This document shows positions 49,589 to 61,265 of a DNA stretch of 64,000 nt, one piece after another. The position numbers were made by a program, and so were the translations under genes. Numbering within the stretch: the first letter of the stretch is position 1; each line of letters starts with the position of its first letter. The stretch is taken from positions 101,907,855 to 101,971,854 of the forward strand of contig CM043943.1 of assembly GCA_014529385.2 (NCBI GenBank). Direction: 5' to 3'. The stretch comes from Adiantum capillus-veneris. Its lineage: Eukaryota > Streptophyta > Polypodiopsida > Polypodiales > Pteridaceae. The notes beneath the pieces are model-generated. The model saw nothing but the letters and a program-made list of their open reading frames with translations. It had not been told where the DNA came from and searched no databases.

Positions 49589-50062
49589 AAAAGAGATTCA
49601 ATAATTAGGTCACATTATCTCTAAAGGTGGTATTTGTATAGAACCACAAAAGGTAGAGGTAAAAAAAAGATGGCCTAATCCAAGGAGTCTACATGAGTTG
49701 CGAGGCTCTAAAGGTATGAGTGCATACTAGAGATGCTTTATAGGAAAAATTCATGCTTATAGCAGGTCCAATACATGACTAAACAAAAAAGAACGTTAAG
49801 TGTACATGGAGTACAAAGAGAGAGAAAAAGAGATTCAATAATTAGGTCACATTATCTCTAAAGGTGGTATTTGTATAGAACCACAAAAGGTAGAGGTAAT
49901 AAAAAGATGGCCTAATCCAAGGAGTCTACATGAGTTGCGAAGCTCTAAAGGTATGAGTGCATACTAGAGATGCTTTATAGGAAAAATTCATGCTTATAGC
50001 AGGTCCAATACATGACTAAACAAAAAAGAACGTTAAGTGTACATGGACTACAAAGAGAGAAA
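49589..50062 (+). pseudogene. pol: Reverse transcriptase C-terminal fragment, tandemly duplicated (237 bp)
   Basis: The frame at 49,605 reads LGHIISKGGICIEPQKVEV, WPNPRSLHELRG and KGMSAY with later stops, matching the end of gypsy RT. The same 237 bases are repeated at once (49,842 on) with few differences. Protease and the RT catalytic part are missing between gag and here (49,097-49,588 holds no recognisable domain). Confidence 0.8.
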
Positions 50063-50071
50063 AAAAATACT

Positions 50072-50465
50072 TTTGAAAAGTTCAAAGATAAACTTATCTC
50101 TCAACTCATGCTTACACTACGGGATCTCTCAAAGCTATTTGAGGTCCAATGTAATGCTTGGATGCATGCCTTCAAGCAAAAATTTGCTTCAAGAAGGGAA
50201 TACCATAGAATACAAGATTCAAAGACTCAAATCCAATGAGCGAATGCTAGACATATACAAAAGGAACTACAACTGTTTTACATGCCGTTGACACATGGAA
50301 GTACTTCTTGCGGACTCCATCCATGATACAAACCAAGCTCTTCAACAATCAAATGAGGTGGGCAAATTTCTTTTTGCAATCTAAATTTTACATTGCTCAC
50401 ATTACTGGCAAGCACACACATGTAGCCGATGCACTTTCCCGATGGCCAAGGGTAGATAGGATATC
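50072..50465 (+). pseudogene. pol: RNase H fragment of the retrotransposon
   Basis: KDKLISQLMLTLRDLSKLFE, LLQEGNTIEYKIQRLKSNER in a shifted frame, then MRWANFFLQSKFYIAHITGK and HVADALSRWPRV. This is the RT-linked RNase H of gypsy elements, ending at the ADALSR motif. Two frame changes. Confidence 0.8.
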
Positions 50466-50549
50466 AATAGCAACTTACAATGAACTATATTTTATGATAG
50501 TTAAATATGATTCTAACCTAGGCTTTAGGGATATAATAATAGCCATTAC

Positions 50550-51480
50550 AAATGGAAGAAAAAGAACCAGTCACGTTAGAGGATCGTTATCTTCCATACC
50601 TCAATAGGCTATATCTTCCTCACTTCCCATGCTCCTCCCATATGCGGGGCAATGAGGAATTCGAATTTATTCGTTTAGGAATAAAAGCATACTTGTATTG
50701 GCTTACCAAGAAACAAGAACATACAAGAGTATGTTCCAAAATGTATGGTATACCAAAAGATGAAGTATGATAGAAGGACCATGGCATGCCAACATCTAAT
50801 TGTGTCGGATAGAAATCCTACCATTACCACTAATTTTTGATAGAGTCTCTATCAGAACTAGAGTAACCCTCTTATGTTGGCCTACTATTCCAACGGATGG
50901 CCAAAAGAAAAATTACAAAACTAATGATCCTTGATCTACTAAAAGCTTGTGATTCGAGGTAGATCAATGCTCAAAATGGGAGAAGTACTTACCCTAACAA
51001 CAGTATGTCTCTAATAACATGAACATACTTCTAAGGGGAAAGTACCTTTGGAGGCTAAAGACGGAAGATACAAACGTCCCTTGTAGCTTAAGGTACTTGG
51101 GAAGATCTTCATTGAAAAGGAGTATAGCCGAGATCAAAACGAATCTTTTTAGAAGATTAAACAGGCTATATCCATCTTTTAGCTAGGCAAAAGAGGCTCC
51201 TGCCATTAGGCATAAAAGAGCTTTATCCTTTCAAGAAAAAGAAATCTTTATTTGGGTCTTACTAAACAATTAACATTGCCCAACTATTGGCTCATATATA
51301 TCATTTTTCATGAGAGCCTATTCATGCCTTATTAAGGAGAGCCACCAATCGAGGCTATAAATGTAGACCCATTAGAGATCGAAGATGAAGAAAACGAGCT
51401 CCAACCCAAGTTCATCCTTCGACAGGAACACAAGGTATTAAGAAATGGTAAGATTACTGACAGTATCTTATTTAAGTTGA
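50550..51480 (+). pseudogene. pol: Integrase and chromodomain-like remnant
   Basis: Pieces only: LPYLNRLYLPHF, HLIVSDRNPTITTNF at about 50,797-50,842, SNPLMLAYYSNGWPK, KWEKYLP, and near the end NELQPKFILRQEHKVLRNGK, which matches the tail where chromoviral elements carry a chromodomain. Many stops. 51,480-51,920 is a non-coding 3' leader. Confidence 0.65.
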
Positions 51481-51923
51481 GAATCATCCTTTCAAAGATG
51501 CTAAATGCATGCAAAGAACATAGCTTAAGGATAATATGAACCTTGTTAATGATTCTTAAAATGACACAAAAGAGTAAGCAAATGTAAAAGAAATGCATTT
51601 TAAATGATCCATGTTTTTGTATTATAAGACTCTCTTTTTATGTTTCATGCACAAATTTTAAGAAGTATGCATACTGAGGATCATGTTTGTGGTGACTACG
51701 TCTCCCAAACACCAAGTAGAACTTGTCACTCTACTTTGGAAGTATGATATAGACTAAAAAGATCAAACATGCTTGCGGCAGACAATGTCTCTCAAGCACC
51801 AAGTGGATTAATCATCCACTCTGGAATGATGTCGTAGGGTAAAAATGAATCCTCTACCCGCTAAGATCAATGGACTAATGGGTGAGACTTTACCATCTCT
51901 ACCTCATAGTCGAGGATGACTAT

Positions 51924-51942
51924 GATTTGAAGAGAGAGGTAA
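51924..51942 (+). other. Polypurine tract
   Basis: GATTTGAAGAGAGAGGTAA directly before the 3' LTR start at 51,943. Confidence 0.75.
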
Positions 51943-52420
51943 TGTCATAAAAACTAATATCTAACCAACCCAAATGATTTTCTCCTATTAATTTGATCAC
52001 TTAATGTGGGAAAATAAACGGAAACAAGGGTTAAGATATAGACATATACTTATAGATCTATCTCAACACGGGGCCAATGGTAAAGGAGCCCAAATGAGAG
52101 ATGGTCTATCAAAGAGCAAGGCTGACCAATGGAGCATAAGACCTTAGGGTTAGCTTCATTGAAGACCTCCAATAATGTGTGTAAAAGTCCTTTGACCTTA
52201 AGTAAGCTAGGGCTGAGCTTGAGGCGCGGGAACCCGACCCAGCTCGAGGTGCTTGTCCTGCTTGTCATGCTTGATGACTAAGGTGCTTGAGCTGCTTGAT
52301 GATTGAGGTTCTTGAGATTCTTGAGGTGCTTAATGATTGATGTGCTTGAGGTGCTTGACATGCTTGAGATGTTAGGGTTGCACTTGAGGTGAGAACCCAG
52401 CCTAAGCTTAAAGTGCTTAA

Positions 52421-53257
52421 CACTAGAATGGTAACCTAACAGGACATAAAAGTGTCCTTTCAAGGTTTTGAGAAAAAATTCCAAAACCATAGTAGATCCA
52501 CTCATTTTGAAAAATCCTTTCATGAGCTTATAGTTCAATAACTACTACATATGGAAAAAATGAGAAACTTGTAATTTTTCTCATCCCTTGGTCACTACAA
52601 GCCTCCAAAGTTGATGGACCAGTGCATTTTGCCCAAGCAATTTCTTACGATTGATTGCATATAAATAAGAGTGGGGATTTTTGTAGGACATGAGATAAAA
52701 TACCCCATTAACTTCAGTGGGTTGGTGATAAAAACATAGGTTGCTTTTACCTCACTAATTTTTTTTTGGGCAAAAAGAATAGGTACAAAAAAGTTGCATT
52801 TTTGTCATTCTGCGGACCTATCATCAAAGTTTTTACAGTCATGCTCAATACAAATACTATATACATGTTTTCTTAGTTCCCTTTGGGCCTTTGGATTCAA
52901 AAGGATCCATGGAGCATGTCAAAAGGATAATGGATCTCTTACAATTGGAACTTTGGGGGCAGTGATAAAGTGCCAATTACAGCAAACATGAAAAAACTGG
53001 GTTTAGCATTATGACCTCTAGAAACCCATAGAAACTACTCAATATCTAGCCAAGTTCGTAGTCTATGATTAGATATGGTTACTACTGAGGCGGTCCGGGG
53101 CGGGCAACAAGAAGAGTGGCCTCTAAGCACCCTTCTAGGCTCCCGTGCTGCTCAATTGGGTTGGGATTGGAAAAAACAACAAACACACACACACACCTGC
53201 AACCTAACCCTACACAAATTTGGGGCACCACCTAGTTTTGGATGCGAACTAGGACGC

Positions 53258-53293
<36 letters not shown>

Positions 53294-54965
53294 TGCTCGG
53301 GCTGCTTTGAAATGTATCGGCAATGATCAAAGAAACACAATTATATATGTAAGAAAGAGAGAGAAGAGGGAGGGGGTGCTTGTTGCATTAATACCTTCTT
53401 ACAAATCTGTCATGACCGATCAAAGTGAGATTAGTATTTGTTCAACATAGCTTGAGTAAATCCTTTTAGGACCGATCCTTCTAGGAAGAGATACGTGGTT
53501 GCCTTTTTCATGAGACTCCTCTTCTGAGCCTTCGTGAAGTCTTGTGGAAACTCACCCTCCAAAATGTAGCTAAAATAATGGGAGTCAATGACTCCAATCC
53601 CTGGTATCTCGGTTGCTTGACAGCTGCTGCCACCATGATGACTTGCACTTCTTTCTCAACACATGTAACTGCTTGTTGTGCAAGTAAATCGGCATCTTCA
53701 TTTTGTTTCCTAGGAATATGATATAGTTGCACTTCTTCAAACTGATTAAACATCCTACGAATGCCATGAACTTTTTTCCGTAAGCTTTCATTCTTGCATG
53801 CCCAAATACCTAAAATTTGTTTAACAATGAGAAGTGCATCTCCCTTTACCATGAGATGTTGTATCCCTTGGCCAATGCACATCTTCAAACCATGAAGTAG
53901 TGTGTTGTATTCTGCTTCATTGTTGCTAGTTGAACCTAGTAGATTGACCTTCTCTTTCATGACCACCTCCCCACTTGGGTTGAGCAACACTAGCCCTCCC
54001 CCTGCTTTTCCTGTGACTTGTCAAAAAGCTCCATCAAAGAACAAGGTAAAAGAATTAGGAATATTTTTCGGTGGTGGCAAGGTTTAGAAGAAGGTGAGTA
54101 GGGTGCAGAGAGGAGTGGTGAGAGAGATGGGGATGATGAGTGGAGAGGTGTGTGTGAAAGAGGAAAATGATAAAGTGGAAGAGGGAGTGTGGCTGCATAG
54201 CATGGGAAAACTGGGGTCCACAAATAAAATCCTAGCTCACAGCGGGTAGCTCAAAAAAATATGAAAAATTTGAGGTGAAAGTTCAGCTCACGAGCTACAA
54301 CTTTTCTTTGTATCACCTTTTCAAATTCGGGGAGCATGTGATCTTTAAAAATTTAGCAAAACCGACTATTTTTTCCACTGCACAAGGTCCTTGTGAGGTC
54401 CTTCTTTGTATGATTCTTTTGAATACCTCCAAGAGTGAGCTCCCCATGGTGCATGCATGCATTCCACATACCCTTGACCTTATTTGGTAGGTCTATAATT
54501 GAAGATATTGTTGAGATCATGATATAAGTGAATAGTACAACTAAGAAAATCAAATATTGAGGGGTCTAAAAATATATGTACATGTCAAATATAAGTAATA
54601 TAGGTGGAAAAAATATGAAGGGGTCAAAATAAATCTCTCTCATTATAAGTCTACCTCTAGCCATCTAAACCTCACAAACATGAAGTTTAGAGTGGTATAG
54701 TTGGAAAAAATTGAAAAAAAACAAAAAATAGGACCCCTTTTTTCACACAGTTTAGGTTCAAAAATGTTGTGCAAGAGTAAGGTTAATGGTGAGATTGATA
54801 CTCCAGAAAAAATGCTAAGTTTTTTTCAGCTCATAAGGCAACTTTGTGGATATATAGCACCTAGAAATTCATTTTCATACTCTTCAAATAATCCAAGCAA
54901 AATGGTCACTTAACAGGACACAAAAGTGTCTAAGGACATAAAAGTGTCATGTTACCATTCTAGTG
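52421..54965. mobile_element. 2545-bp DNA transposon, TTAA target, CACTAG ends
   Basis: TTAA at 52,417-52,420 and 54,966-54,969. The 5' LTR shows the empty site AAGTGCTTAAGGTCCAAG at about 45,851. Ends: CACTAGAATGGTAAC at the left, GTTACCATTCTAGTG at the right, a perfect 15-bp match. Subterminal GGACATAAAAGTGTC repeats match those of the 1297-bp element at 41,680. It carries a minus-strand RNase H fragment and no transposase I recognise. A GA microsatellite lies at about 53,262-53,291. Confidence 0.9.
53508..54050 (-). pseudogene. RNase H domain inside the TTAA transposon
   Basis: Reading down from about 54,050: TLFFDGAF, a TGA, VTGKAGGGLVLLNPSGEVV, then an unbroken frame with SNNEAEYNTLLHGLKMCIGQ, IQHLMVKGDALLIVKQI and QLYHIPRKQNEDADLLAQQA. 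The acidic residues of an RNase H fold (DGA, E in NEAEY, D in GDA, D in DAD) are all present. This is the type found in plant retroelement polyproteins and some stand-alone plant RNase H proteins. No RT or integrase flanks it, so it is a captured or nested fragment. Confidence 0.8.
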
Positions 54966-55432
54966 TTAAGGGCCAAGCTTGTGGTGGGAACTAGGCCTAT
55001 GCATGAGGGGTTGAGGTGTCAAAAAGTCAAAGATTCAATCCTTACAAGGGAGGGGCAAAACCTACATGAGGGGGGATGAAAGAGAACACCCACACACTCA
55101 CACAAAACATGCATGGTACAAAAAAAACAAAAGGGACACTTGTCAAGTTCCTCCCGAGTGCTATCATTTAACGAACAATGAAAAGCGAGTGAGAGATAAA
55201 AAGCGAGCAAAGAAATACAAATAAGAAATTATATGGAGGTTTAAATGTTAATGAAGAAAGAAATGTACAATATCCTTAGATATAGTCTGCTTGCAAAAAT
55301 GTGTAGCATCCACATAATTTTCCATGAAAAGTTTTGCATACATTACATTAGGTGTTTGTCTTCACTATTTCACAATTTAAAAGTAACCTAAAGTTGCATG
55401 ATTTTTTTTTTGTTTTTTCAAAAGTAAAAAGG

Positions 55433-55471
<39 letters not shown>

Positions 55472-55899
55472 ATAATGTTCAAACGGAAAGTAAGCAAAGT
55501 GAGTCTTAAGTTGCCCTTATTGGTGGAGAGTTCAAGTTGGAACATTGAGTTGAGGGATACAATTTGGAAGGCTCCACGTATACTGAGAAAGACTTACGTC
55601 ATGTGATCTCTTGTGATCCTTCCTCTTGAAAAGGAAACTAAAAGTTTACCTCTTCTTCCTAAAGCTTTTGGATTTTTAGAAATCCATGATAACTCATCCC
55701 TCCTACTATACCATTTTCTTTGCATCTAAATACTCTTATTTGCAAAGATTTCTTTCTATCATTATCTTCAAGATTTTCACTTTCGTTAGTAAGTTTGTTC
55801 TTTCAAATCTCCATCTTGCATTGGTCCCCTTGGCTATTTAAAGCTACCGGTGTAATTTTGAACCCTTATTAGAGAGAGGTTGCAAGAAGGATGAACATA

Positions 55900-57052
55900 A
55901 AGGACTCCATTGCCTGACCCACTTTTGGGTTGTCACTTGGAGAGAGGTTGCAAGAAAGATGAACAATAAAGGACTCCAACGCTTGACCCAATTTTGGGAT
56001 GGTGACAACAAGTGCTGGAAATCCCCTGGCCAGTTGATTGCCCAATTTCAATTCAATGGCATTGAGAAGCTTCTTATCAACAGAGTTGTTGAAAGCTTGG
56101 ACAACACTCTGACACCAATTTGGGAATCCACTTTTGAGTGGAAATCTTGGAAGTGGCCTATGAGTAGCCACTTTTTGAAACCCCATACCAAGGGCATCTA
56201 CCGAGTGTTGGTGCACAGGATGGATTGGGTCACCCCTTTGAACAAACAACGAAAGAAGCAATGCTTGAAAGCTTGATGGGTGGAGGTCACGAAGAACATT
56301 TGGAATCCACAGTGGCCTCATTTTATGAATGTATTTCTATGGAAAATGTTCTTGGGGGATTTGCCGACAGGCATCAAGATTCAGGCACGTGGTATCGGGT
56401 CCGTCAAGGTGCAGATTAACTAGTAAATACCTTACCCACCTCTTCATGGAATGACTAGCTATTACAGGCTTGGCAGGGAAGGTGTGCAAATGAATACAAA
56501 GAATGTGGAAGATAGGGTTTTTCAAAGAGGATATGTGCCTTGGAAGGAAACAAGCCCTCTAGTGCTAATCTGTACTCAAATTGTCACATTTTGTTTCTTC
56601 AATAAGATCTGTAAGGCTAGGAATTGCCGGGTCTTTGATAGCGATTTATGTGTGGCTAGATTTTTAGAGATTGTTCAAGAAAGTAAAGAGTTAATATTGG
56701 TGGTAGGTAAAGGCAAAACTCAAAGGATTGAATTGGGGGGGGGGGGCTCTCATCATCCGATTGAGCCTTGCTAGGTAAAGGATCGTGTTTTTGGTTCTAG
56801 ATATTTCTAGGGTCTGATGTAACCACTTGCCTCTCAATGTTGAACATGAGCTTGAAACTATTTGTATATTTCTTGGTGTCATGTTAATACAATCACTCAC
56901 AATTGTGAGTTTTTCAAAAATAAAAAATTAGGGTCTATGTAACCACTTGCCCCTCAAGGCTCAACACGAGCTTGAGGCTATTTGTATATTTCTTGGTGTC
57001 ATGCTAATACAATCACTCACAACTGTGAGTTTTGCAAAAAAAAAAAAAAAAA
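55900..57052 (+). mobile_element. LINE 3' remnant with poly(A) and duplicated tail
   Basis: A frame at about 56,297 reads NIWNPQWPHFMNVFLWKMFL then GDLPTGIKIQARGIG, the pattern of the zinc-binding region after plant LINE reverse transcriptases (W-P-FLW). The 3' tail with CTTGGTGTCATGCTAATACA occurs twice (about 56,814-56,925 and 56,934-57,033), the second followed by 18 or so A. It lies within the Mutator-like element and is 5' truncated. A G run lies at about 56,738-56,747. Confidence 0.65.
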
Positions 57053-58076
57053 ATGTTCTTATAGTAAAAAATACAAAGCTAGTTCTAAGTTAGTCTTGTA
57101 GCTTCTCACCACCCTCTACACACTTGCGTTTCCAAACGCAAATTGGAGATGCTTGGTGAAGGAAACCAAATGAGGTCACATATCCGGGTCTATTTTGCAA
57201 AAACTCAATTAATTAGCAATGAAGATTTTGCCTGGATTCTATAAATTTAAAAGGAAAAGGTCTTAAGGGTGGTTCACGCATATGAACCCTTCATTAACTT
57301 GTGTATCCTATCGTGCATCCAATCCTCACTATAGAGAGAGATCACCATGGTACTTCCATGAGGCTATTGACATGACAGAGCCTTGCTGTGCACCTCCCCA
57401 ACACCGCCTCCGGGAAAGAAACACCTTGCCTTGTGCAACTCAGCGGCCCTTGCTTCTGCTCGTCATCCTCAGTGAAGACGTGAACATTGTTTTGTCTGTA
57501 GCTATAAAAGCAGCAAAGAGAACGCCAGATTTCACAAAGAATTCTTAACTTTCCTCTCTTTGTAGCATTTTTGAGGCCGCAGGGAGTGCCGCAACTCATC
57601 AAGAAGACCTCACAGGGTTAAGTGAGCATGTGACAGGGCTGAATGACGCCACATATGCAGTCTATAAGGCGGCTGCATGGAGCCACATACACAAGCTTAC
57701 CAAGGACGAGGGAGCACTCCATCGCAAGATAGAAACATTAGCATGGCGAGTCCCCGTGGTCTGTGTGTGCAACGGTTCTATCTAGCGCAAGAAGCTCCAC
57801 ATTAAGCTCGCGAATGGCCAGTCTTTGCCTGCAGCACTTCCAGTGGCCATACCCGCTTAAGAATTATTTACTGCATGGCTGCAATTTCCCACAGGGGTAG
57901 TGAGAGTATTGCAAACATTCCATCTCTCTCTCTCTTCGCCTTCACCTGGAACACATCCTCCACCTCTATCGCACTCTTTGTCACTCTTTCCCTTGAAAGG
58001 CTGGAGCACCTCAAATTACACAGTCACCAAGCTACAACTGAGGTATGAGGAGTGTTGCCTTCCCAAGTGCTTTGCA

Positions 58077-58123
<47 letters not shown>

Positions 58124-59288
58124 CATGCCGTGTTCTTCTGCCTTCGCTCTAGATCACTCCACAACCTCTGCATAAAAATCGAAATATTTCCACGTCACAC
58201 AAACGCGAGTGTGTTTGGTTTAAACTCAATCTTTTCCTAATTAACTTTCTCAATCCACCTCAACCTCCACGTGCCCCTCTCCCCCTTTTTCCTTTTTTGA
58301 CTTCGTTTCCTTTCCCAACAACTGATTCTCACTAAACAAACAGGTTCAAAATTGAACCAGCATACACTAGCATACACTGAGGTGGTCTTAGGAATGTATA
58401 TGTGCATAGCCAATGATAATTATGTAATGCCGTTTCTTAACAGGTAATATAGGCATACAAATATAAACTAAATGTCATATTTTCTTGACTTGAAGCCTCT
58501 CACCAACCACCAAACAATTGCGTTTTCAAACCCAACCTCAAAGGGGAACTTATTCAAACATAGTAAGCATTGGTTTTTCATGAGATGAGATTACACTTCT
58601 TTTAATGAGGTATTATATACAATCCTCATAGTATTCATTATACAATGCTTCTAAGAATGCAACACATTAATAGCTTACCATGTTGTGTACATCTTACCAA
58701 AGCTTCCAAGCAAACTCGTGCACTTTAACCCAAATGCATGGATTGTCAGCCCCAAGAAGTATGATAATGATGCATGCCCGGAGGTGCATGGTAACAGAGG
58801 CACCAAAGAAACTCTATCAATTCTGGCCACTTTGATAGCTAAGAAATCTCCATTACATCTCAAGTTTGCTACGTCATTGCTTATGAACCATAGGCAACCA
58901 AGAGCTTGCTCCAACTACGTGGTCTATCATAGAGACTCATGATAAACATTGGCATATCAATATGTTCAGTGCACCCCCCCCGCCCCTTCCTTCTCTCTCT
59001 CTCTCTCTCTCTTCTTATGATCTAAGTAGGTAGTTGATAAGCATACTCTTTAGGATATCTAATGAACAAAAATTGTTACTATGATACATATGCCCCTGTG
59101 GTTTGGTATACATAGTTTTGGCTTTATTGTTCCTGCTTAATGAGCCTCAACCTAAATCATCATTAAATTTTAGAACACCTTAATGGAAATGTGCAATAAA
59201 ACTCAGGAAGAGCATGAGCAAAGATCGAGTACCAAAACTCGAGTGAGGGAAAAAATTCAAGCGAAATCACAATTTGGTTAGCCTTAAC
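57053..59288. other. Right half of the Mutator-like element, unassigned
   Basis: 57,560-57,780 has open, GC-richer text in one + frame (AAGSAATHQEDLTGLSEHVT and on through LHRKIETLAWRVPVVCV) unlike its surroundings, perhaps a captured exon. A GA run lies at 58,080-58,119 and a CT run at about 58,990-59,012. Nothing else recognised. Confidence 0.3.
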
Positions 59289-60782
59289 TCTCTCTCTCTC
59301 TCTCTCTCTCCCCCTTCGTTTTGAAAAAACAAAAAAAAAATGCAACTTTAGGTTACTTTTAAATAGCGAAGACAAACACCTAGTAATGTATGCAAAATTT
59401 TCCATGGAAAATTATGTGTATGCCGCACATTTTTGCAAGCAGACTATGTCTAAGTATGTTCAACATTTCCTTCTTTATTAACATTCAAACCTCCATATCA
59501 TTTCTCATTTGTATTTCTTTGCTCGCTTTTTATCTCTCGCTAGCTTTTCATCGCTCGTTAAATGATAGTACTCGTTCCTCCTCATGTTGCCCTCATGGTG
59601 TGCCTAAAGCCTATTGGTTGGCCACCCAAGGGGTCCAATGATAATTTAGGGGATTTAATTGCTTGATTTTGCATTTATCAAGTCCTCTCTCTCAAAGGGT
59701 AAAGGGGGACACTTGTCTCAAGGCTACCCTTGCTGCTTGTAATGCCTCCTGCTTATGATTGGCTAGGCCTAGACGGGTCCAATGAGCTTCAAGCATGAGC
59801 TACAAGGGGGGGTCGACCCAAGAAATCTAGGGGGTTGCTTAGGGGGTATACTCACCCACACACACTCACAAACACTCTCATTGTGTGCTAGGCAAGGTGC
59901 AAGAGCTCCATCTCCTTCTCCAAGCTCCTTGAGAAGTTGAGAGCCTACACCAACACTCTTGGCTATGGAATGCAAATCCAACCAAGAGCTATGCTTCAAT
60001 GCTTAAGCTTTCCATCTTCTCTATCTTCATTACTATGATATTATGTATGCTAAGCAAGAAGAGTGATGATAAGTGAGGGACTATTTCTTTCTCCTATGGA
60101 ATACTTCTTCTTCCTCTTCCCTACCCTCATTCCCTGCTAGCTCTCTCCACCTTCGTTAGGTGTTTGAGGTATTGGGACTGAGGCTTGGGATAGTTAATTC
60201 TTTCCACAATGTGCATGTTATGCTTATTGCAAGAATGCTAATGGTTTATTGCAAGTAGGTTAGTTACTTAATGCAAGTAGATTAATTGTATTGCAAGGTA
60301 GATTAATTGTTGCTTTAGGCACAAGTTGATGCATAAAAATATACATCCTTATGCACTCAAATTATTTAGGGAACACAAAGACTAATGATGTTCATGAGTT
60401 CTTGATTGTTTTCAAGCTAAGATTGATTGTTGATATTATGCAAAAGCTTGGTGTATGACGCTTCCATCTCCATACTGCCAAAGAGGTCTCAAGGAACACA
60501 AAGATTGTATTGTATCAAGTCTCTCTTAATGAGGGAATCTATAATACAAATGCCTTTTGGAGGGGGGACCAGATCCACATAAATCCGGTCCTCAACTGTT
60601 GTCATATTCTCTAAAATATCTCTCTCTCTCTCTCTCGCAAAAGTATTGTTTATGCCTAGTTAATTAAATGTTATGATTAAGTTGCTACTACCAATTAAGT
60701 TCACCATCTATGCTCTAAAAGTTGCTCACTCTAATTCTCTTAATTCTGCTATTCTCTAAGTTCATAGGCCATTTCCATTACA

Positions 60783-61113
60783 TACTCCGTCAAAGTTGGG
60801 GTCTCCGGTAAAGTCAATTGCTCTCCTCCAATATTTTTCTCGATCACTTGTGAGAGAATTCTTGAGGCGTCCATCGAGAGTTGCTCCATCCACACCTGTT
60901 TTTCACACCATCTTATAAATTCATGATCACCTCCAAGAAAACTATAAGAACTTTTTATATTATTGTCTGCACGAAGCAAAGACAACATAGAAATCTATTT
61001 ATCTTGAGAGCATGCTGCAATTGAAATTTGGTATAATTTATCCAATGTGATCTTTTTTGTCGTATCAAACATTGGCAGACCCCAAAGAACATCAAACCAA
61101 GACTTTCCCAAGC
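60783..61113 (-). pseudogene. Exon of the decayed gene, part upstream of the retrotransposon
   Basis: Open from about 61,113 (KSWFDVLWGLPMFDTTKK) through a TAG at 60,997-60,995, then LLRADNNIKSSYSFLGGDHE to LPETPTLTEY, where the frame meets the retrotransposon end. The text continues without loss at 45,413 once the 5-base duplication is counted once. Confidence 0.55.
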
Positions 61114-61265
61114 TTGGATAGATAATACAAAACATCTATAATTAGTATCATAGTATCACTACCATATTACAGATCTATATGAATCATGACAAATTGAAAC
61201 ACACCTCTATAGAAACTTACTCTATGAATCTTTCACACAAATGTTTAAGTCACAACTTTTCTAAC

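Larger units (their letters stand above)
55155..59574. mobile_element. 4.4-kb Mutator-like element with ~300-bp terminal inverted repeats
   Basis: The termini CGAGTGCTATCATTTAACGA and its near-perfect reverse complement (one mismatch) continue as paired arms to a GA/CT run on each side (55,155-55,467 and 59,289-59,574), about 90% identical. The target duplication TTCCTCC lies at 55,148-55,154 and 59,575-59,581 (7 bp, or 8 if the shared G is counted). The 5' LTR has the single copy. Long arms suggest the Mutator group, whose usual duplication is 8-11 bp. No MURA transposase found; it contains a LINE tail and possibly captured host sequence. Confidence 0.85.
45414..60782 (+). mobile_element. 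Complete Ty3/gypsy LTR retrotransposon with nested insertions, TSD TACTC
   Basis: LTRs start TGTCATAAAAAC and end CCATTTCCATTACA. The 5-bp duplication TACTC lies at 45,409-45,413 and 60,783-60,787. Order: 5' LTR, iMet-type primer site, gag with zinc knuckle, reverse transcriptase piece, RNase H, integrase, chromodomain-like tail, purine tract, 3' LTR. RT before integrase gives the gypsy order. All coding parts are broken by stops and frame changes. The 3' LTR carries two further transposons; without them it is about 1,864 bases, against 1,832 for the 5' LTR, so the two ends clearly belong together. Confidence 0.93.
51943..60782 (+). repeat. 3' LTR, interrupted at 52,421 and 55,155
   Basis: Its segments are 51,943-52,420, 54,966-55,154 and 59,575-60,782 (each duplication counted once). 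They are collinear with the 5' LTR. One internal difference is an expanded run of TGCTTGAGGTG-like units at 52,270-52,370; the CT tract is also shorter (60,620-60,637). Confidence 0.92.

Noticed and set aside
53508-54050. RNase H as part of the surrounding gypsy element
   Set aside because: It lies on the opposite strand, inside a transposon with its own ends, and the gypsy element has its own RNase H at 50.1-50.5 kb.
41680-54965. The CACTAG-ended elements as ordinary CACTA (En/Spm) transposons
   Set aside because: The empty sites show TTAA (or TA), not a 3-bp duplication, and subterminal repeats typical of the group are lacking.
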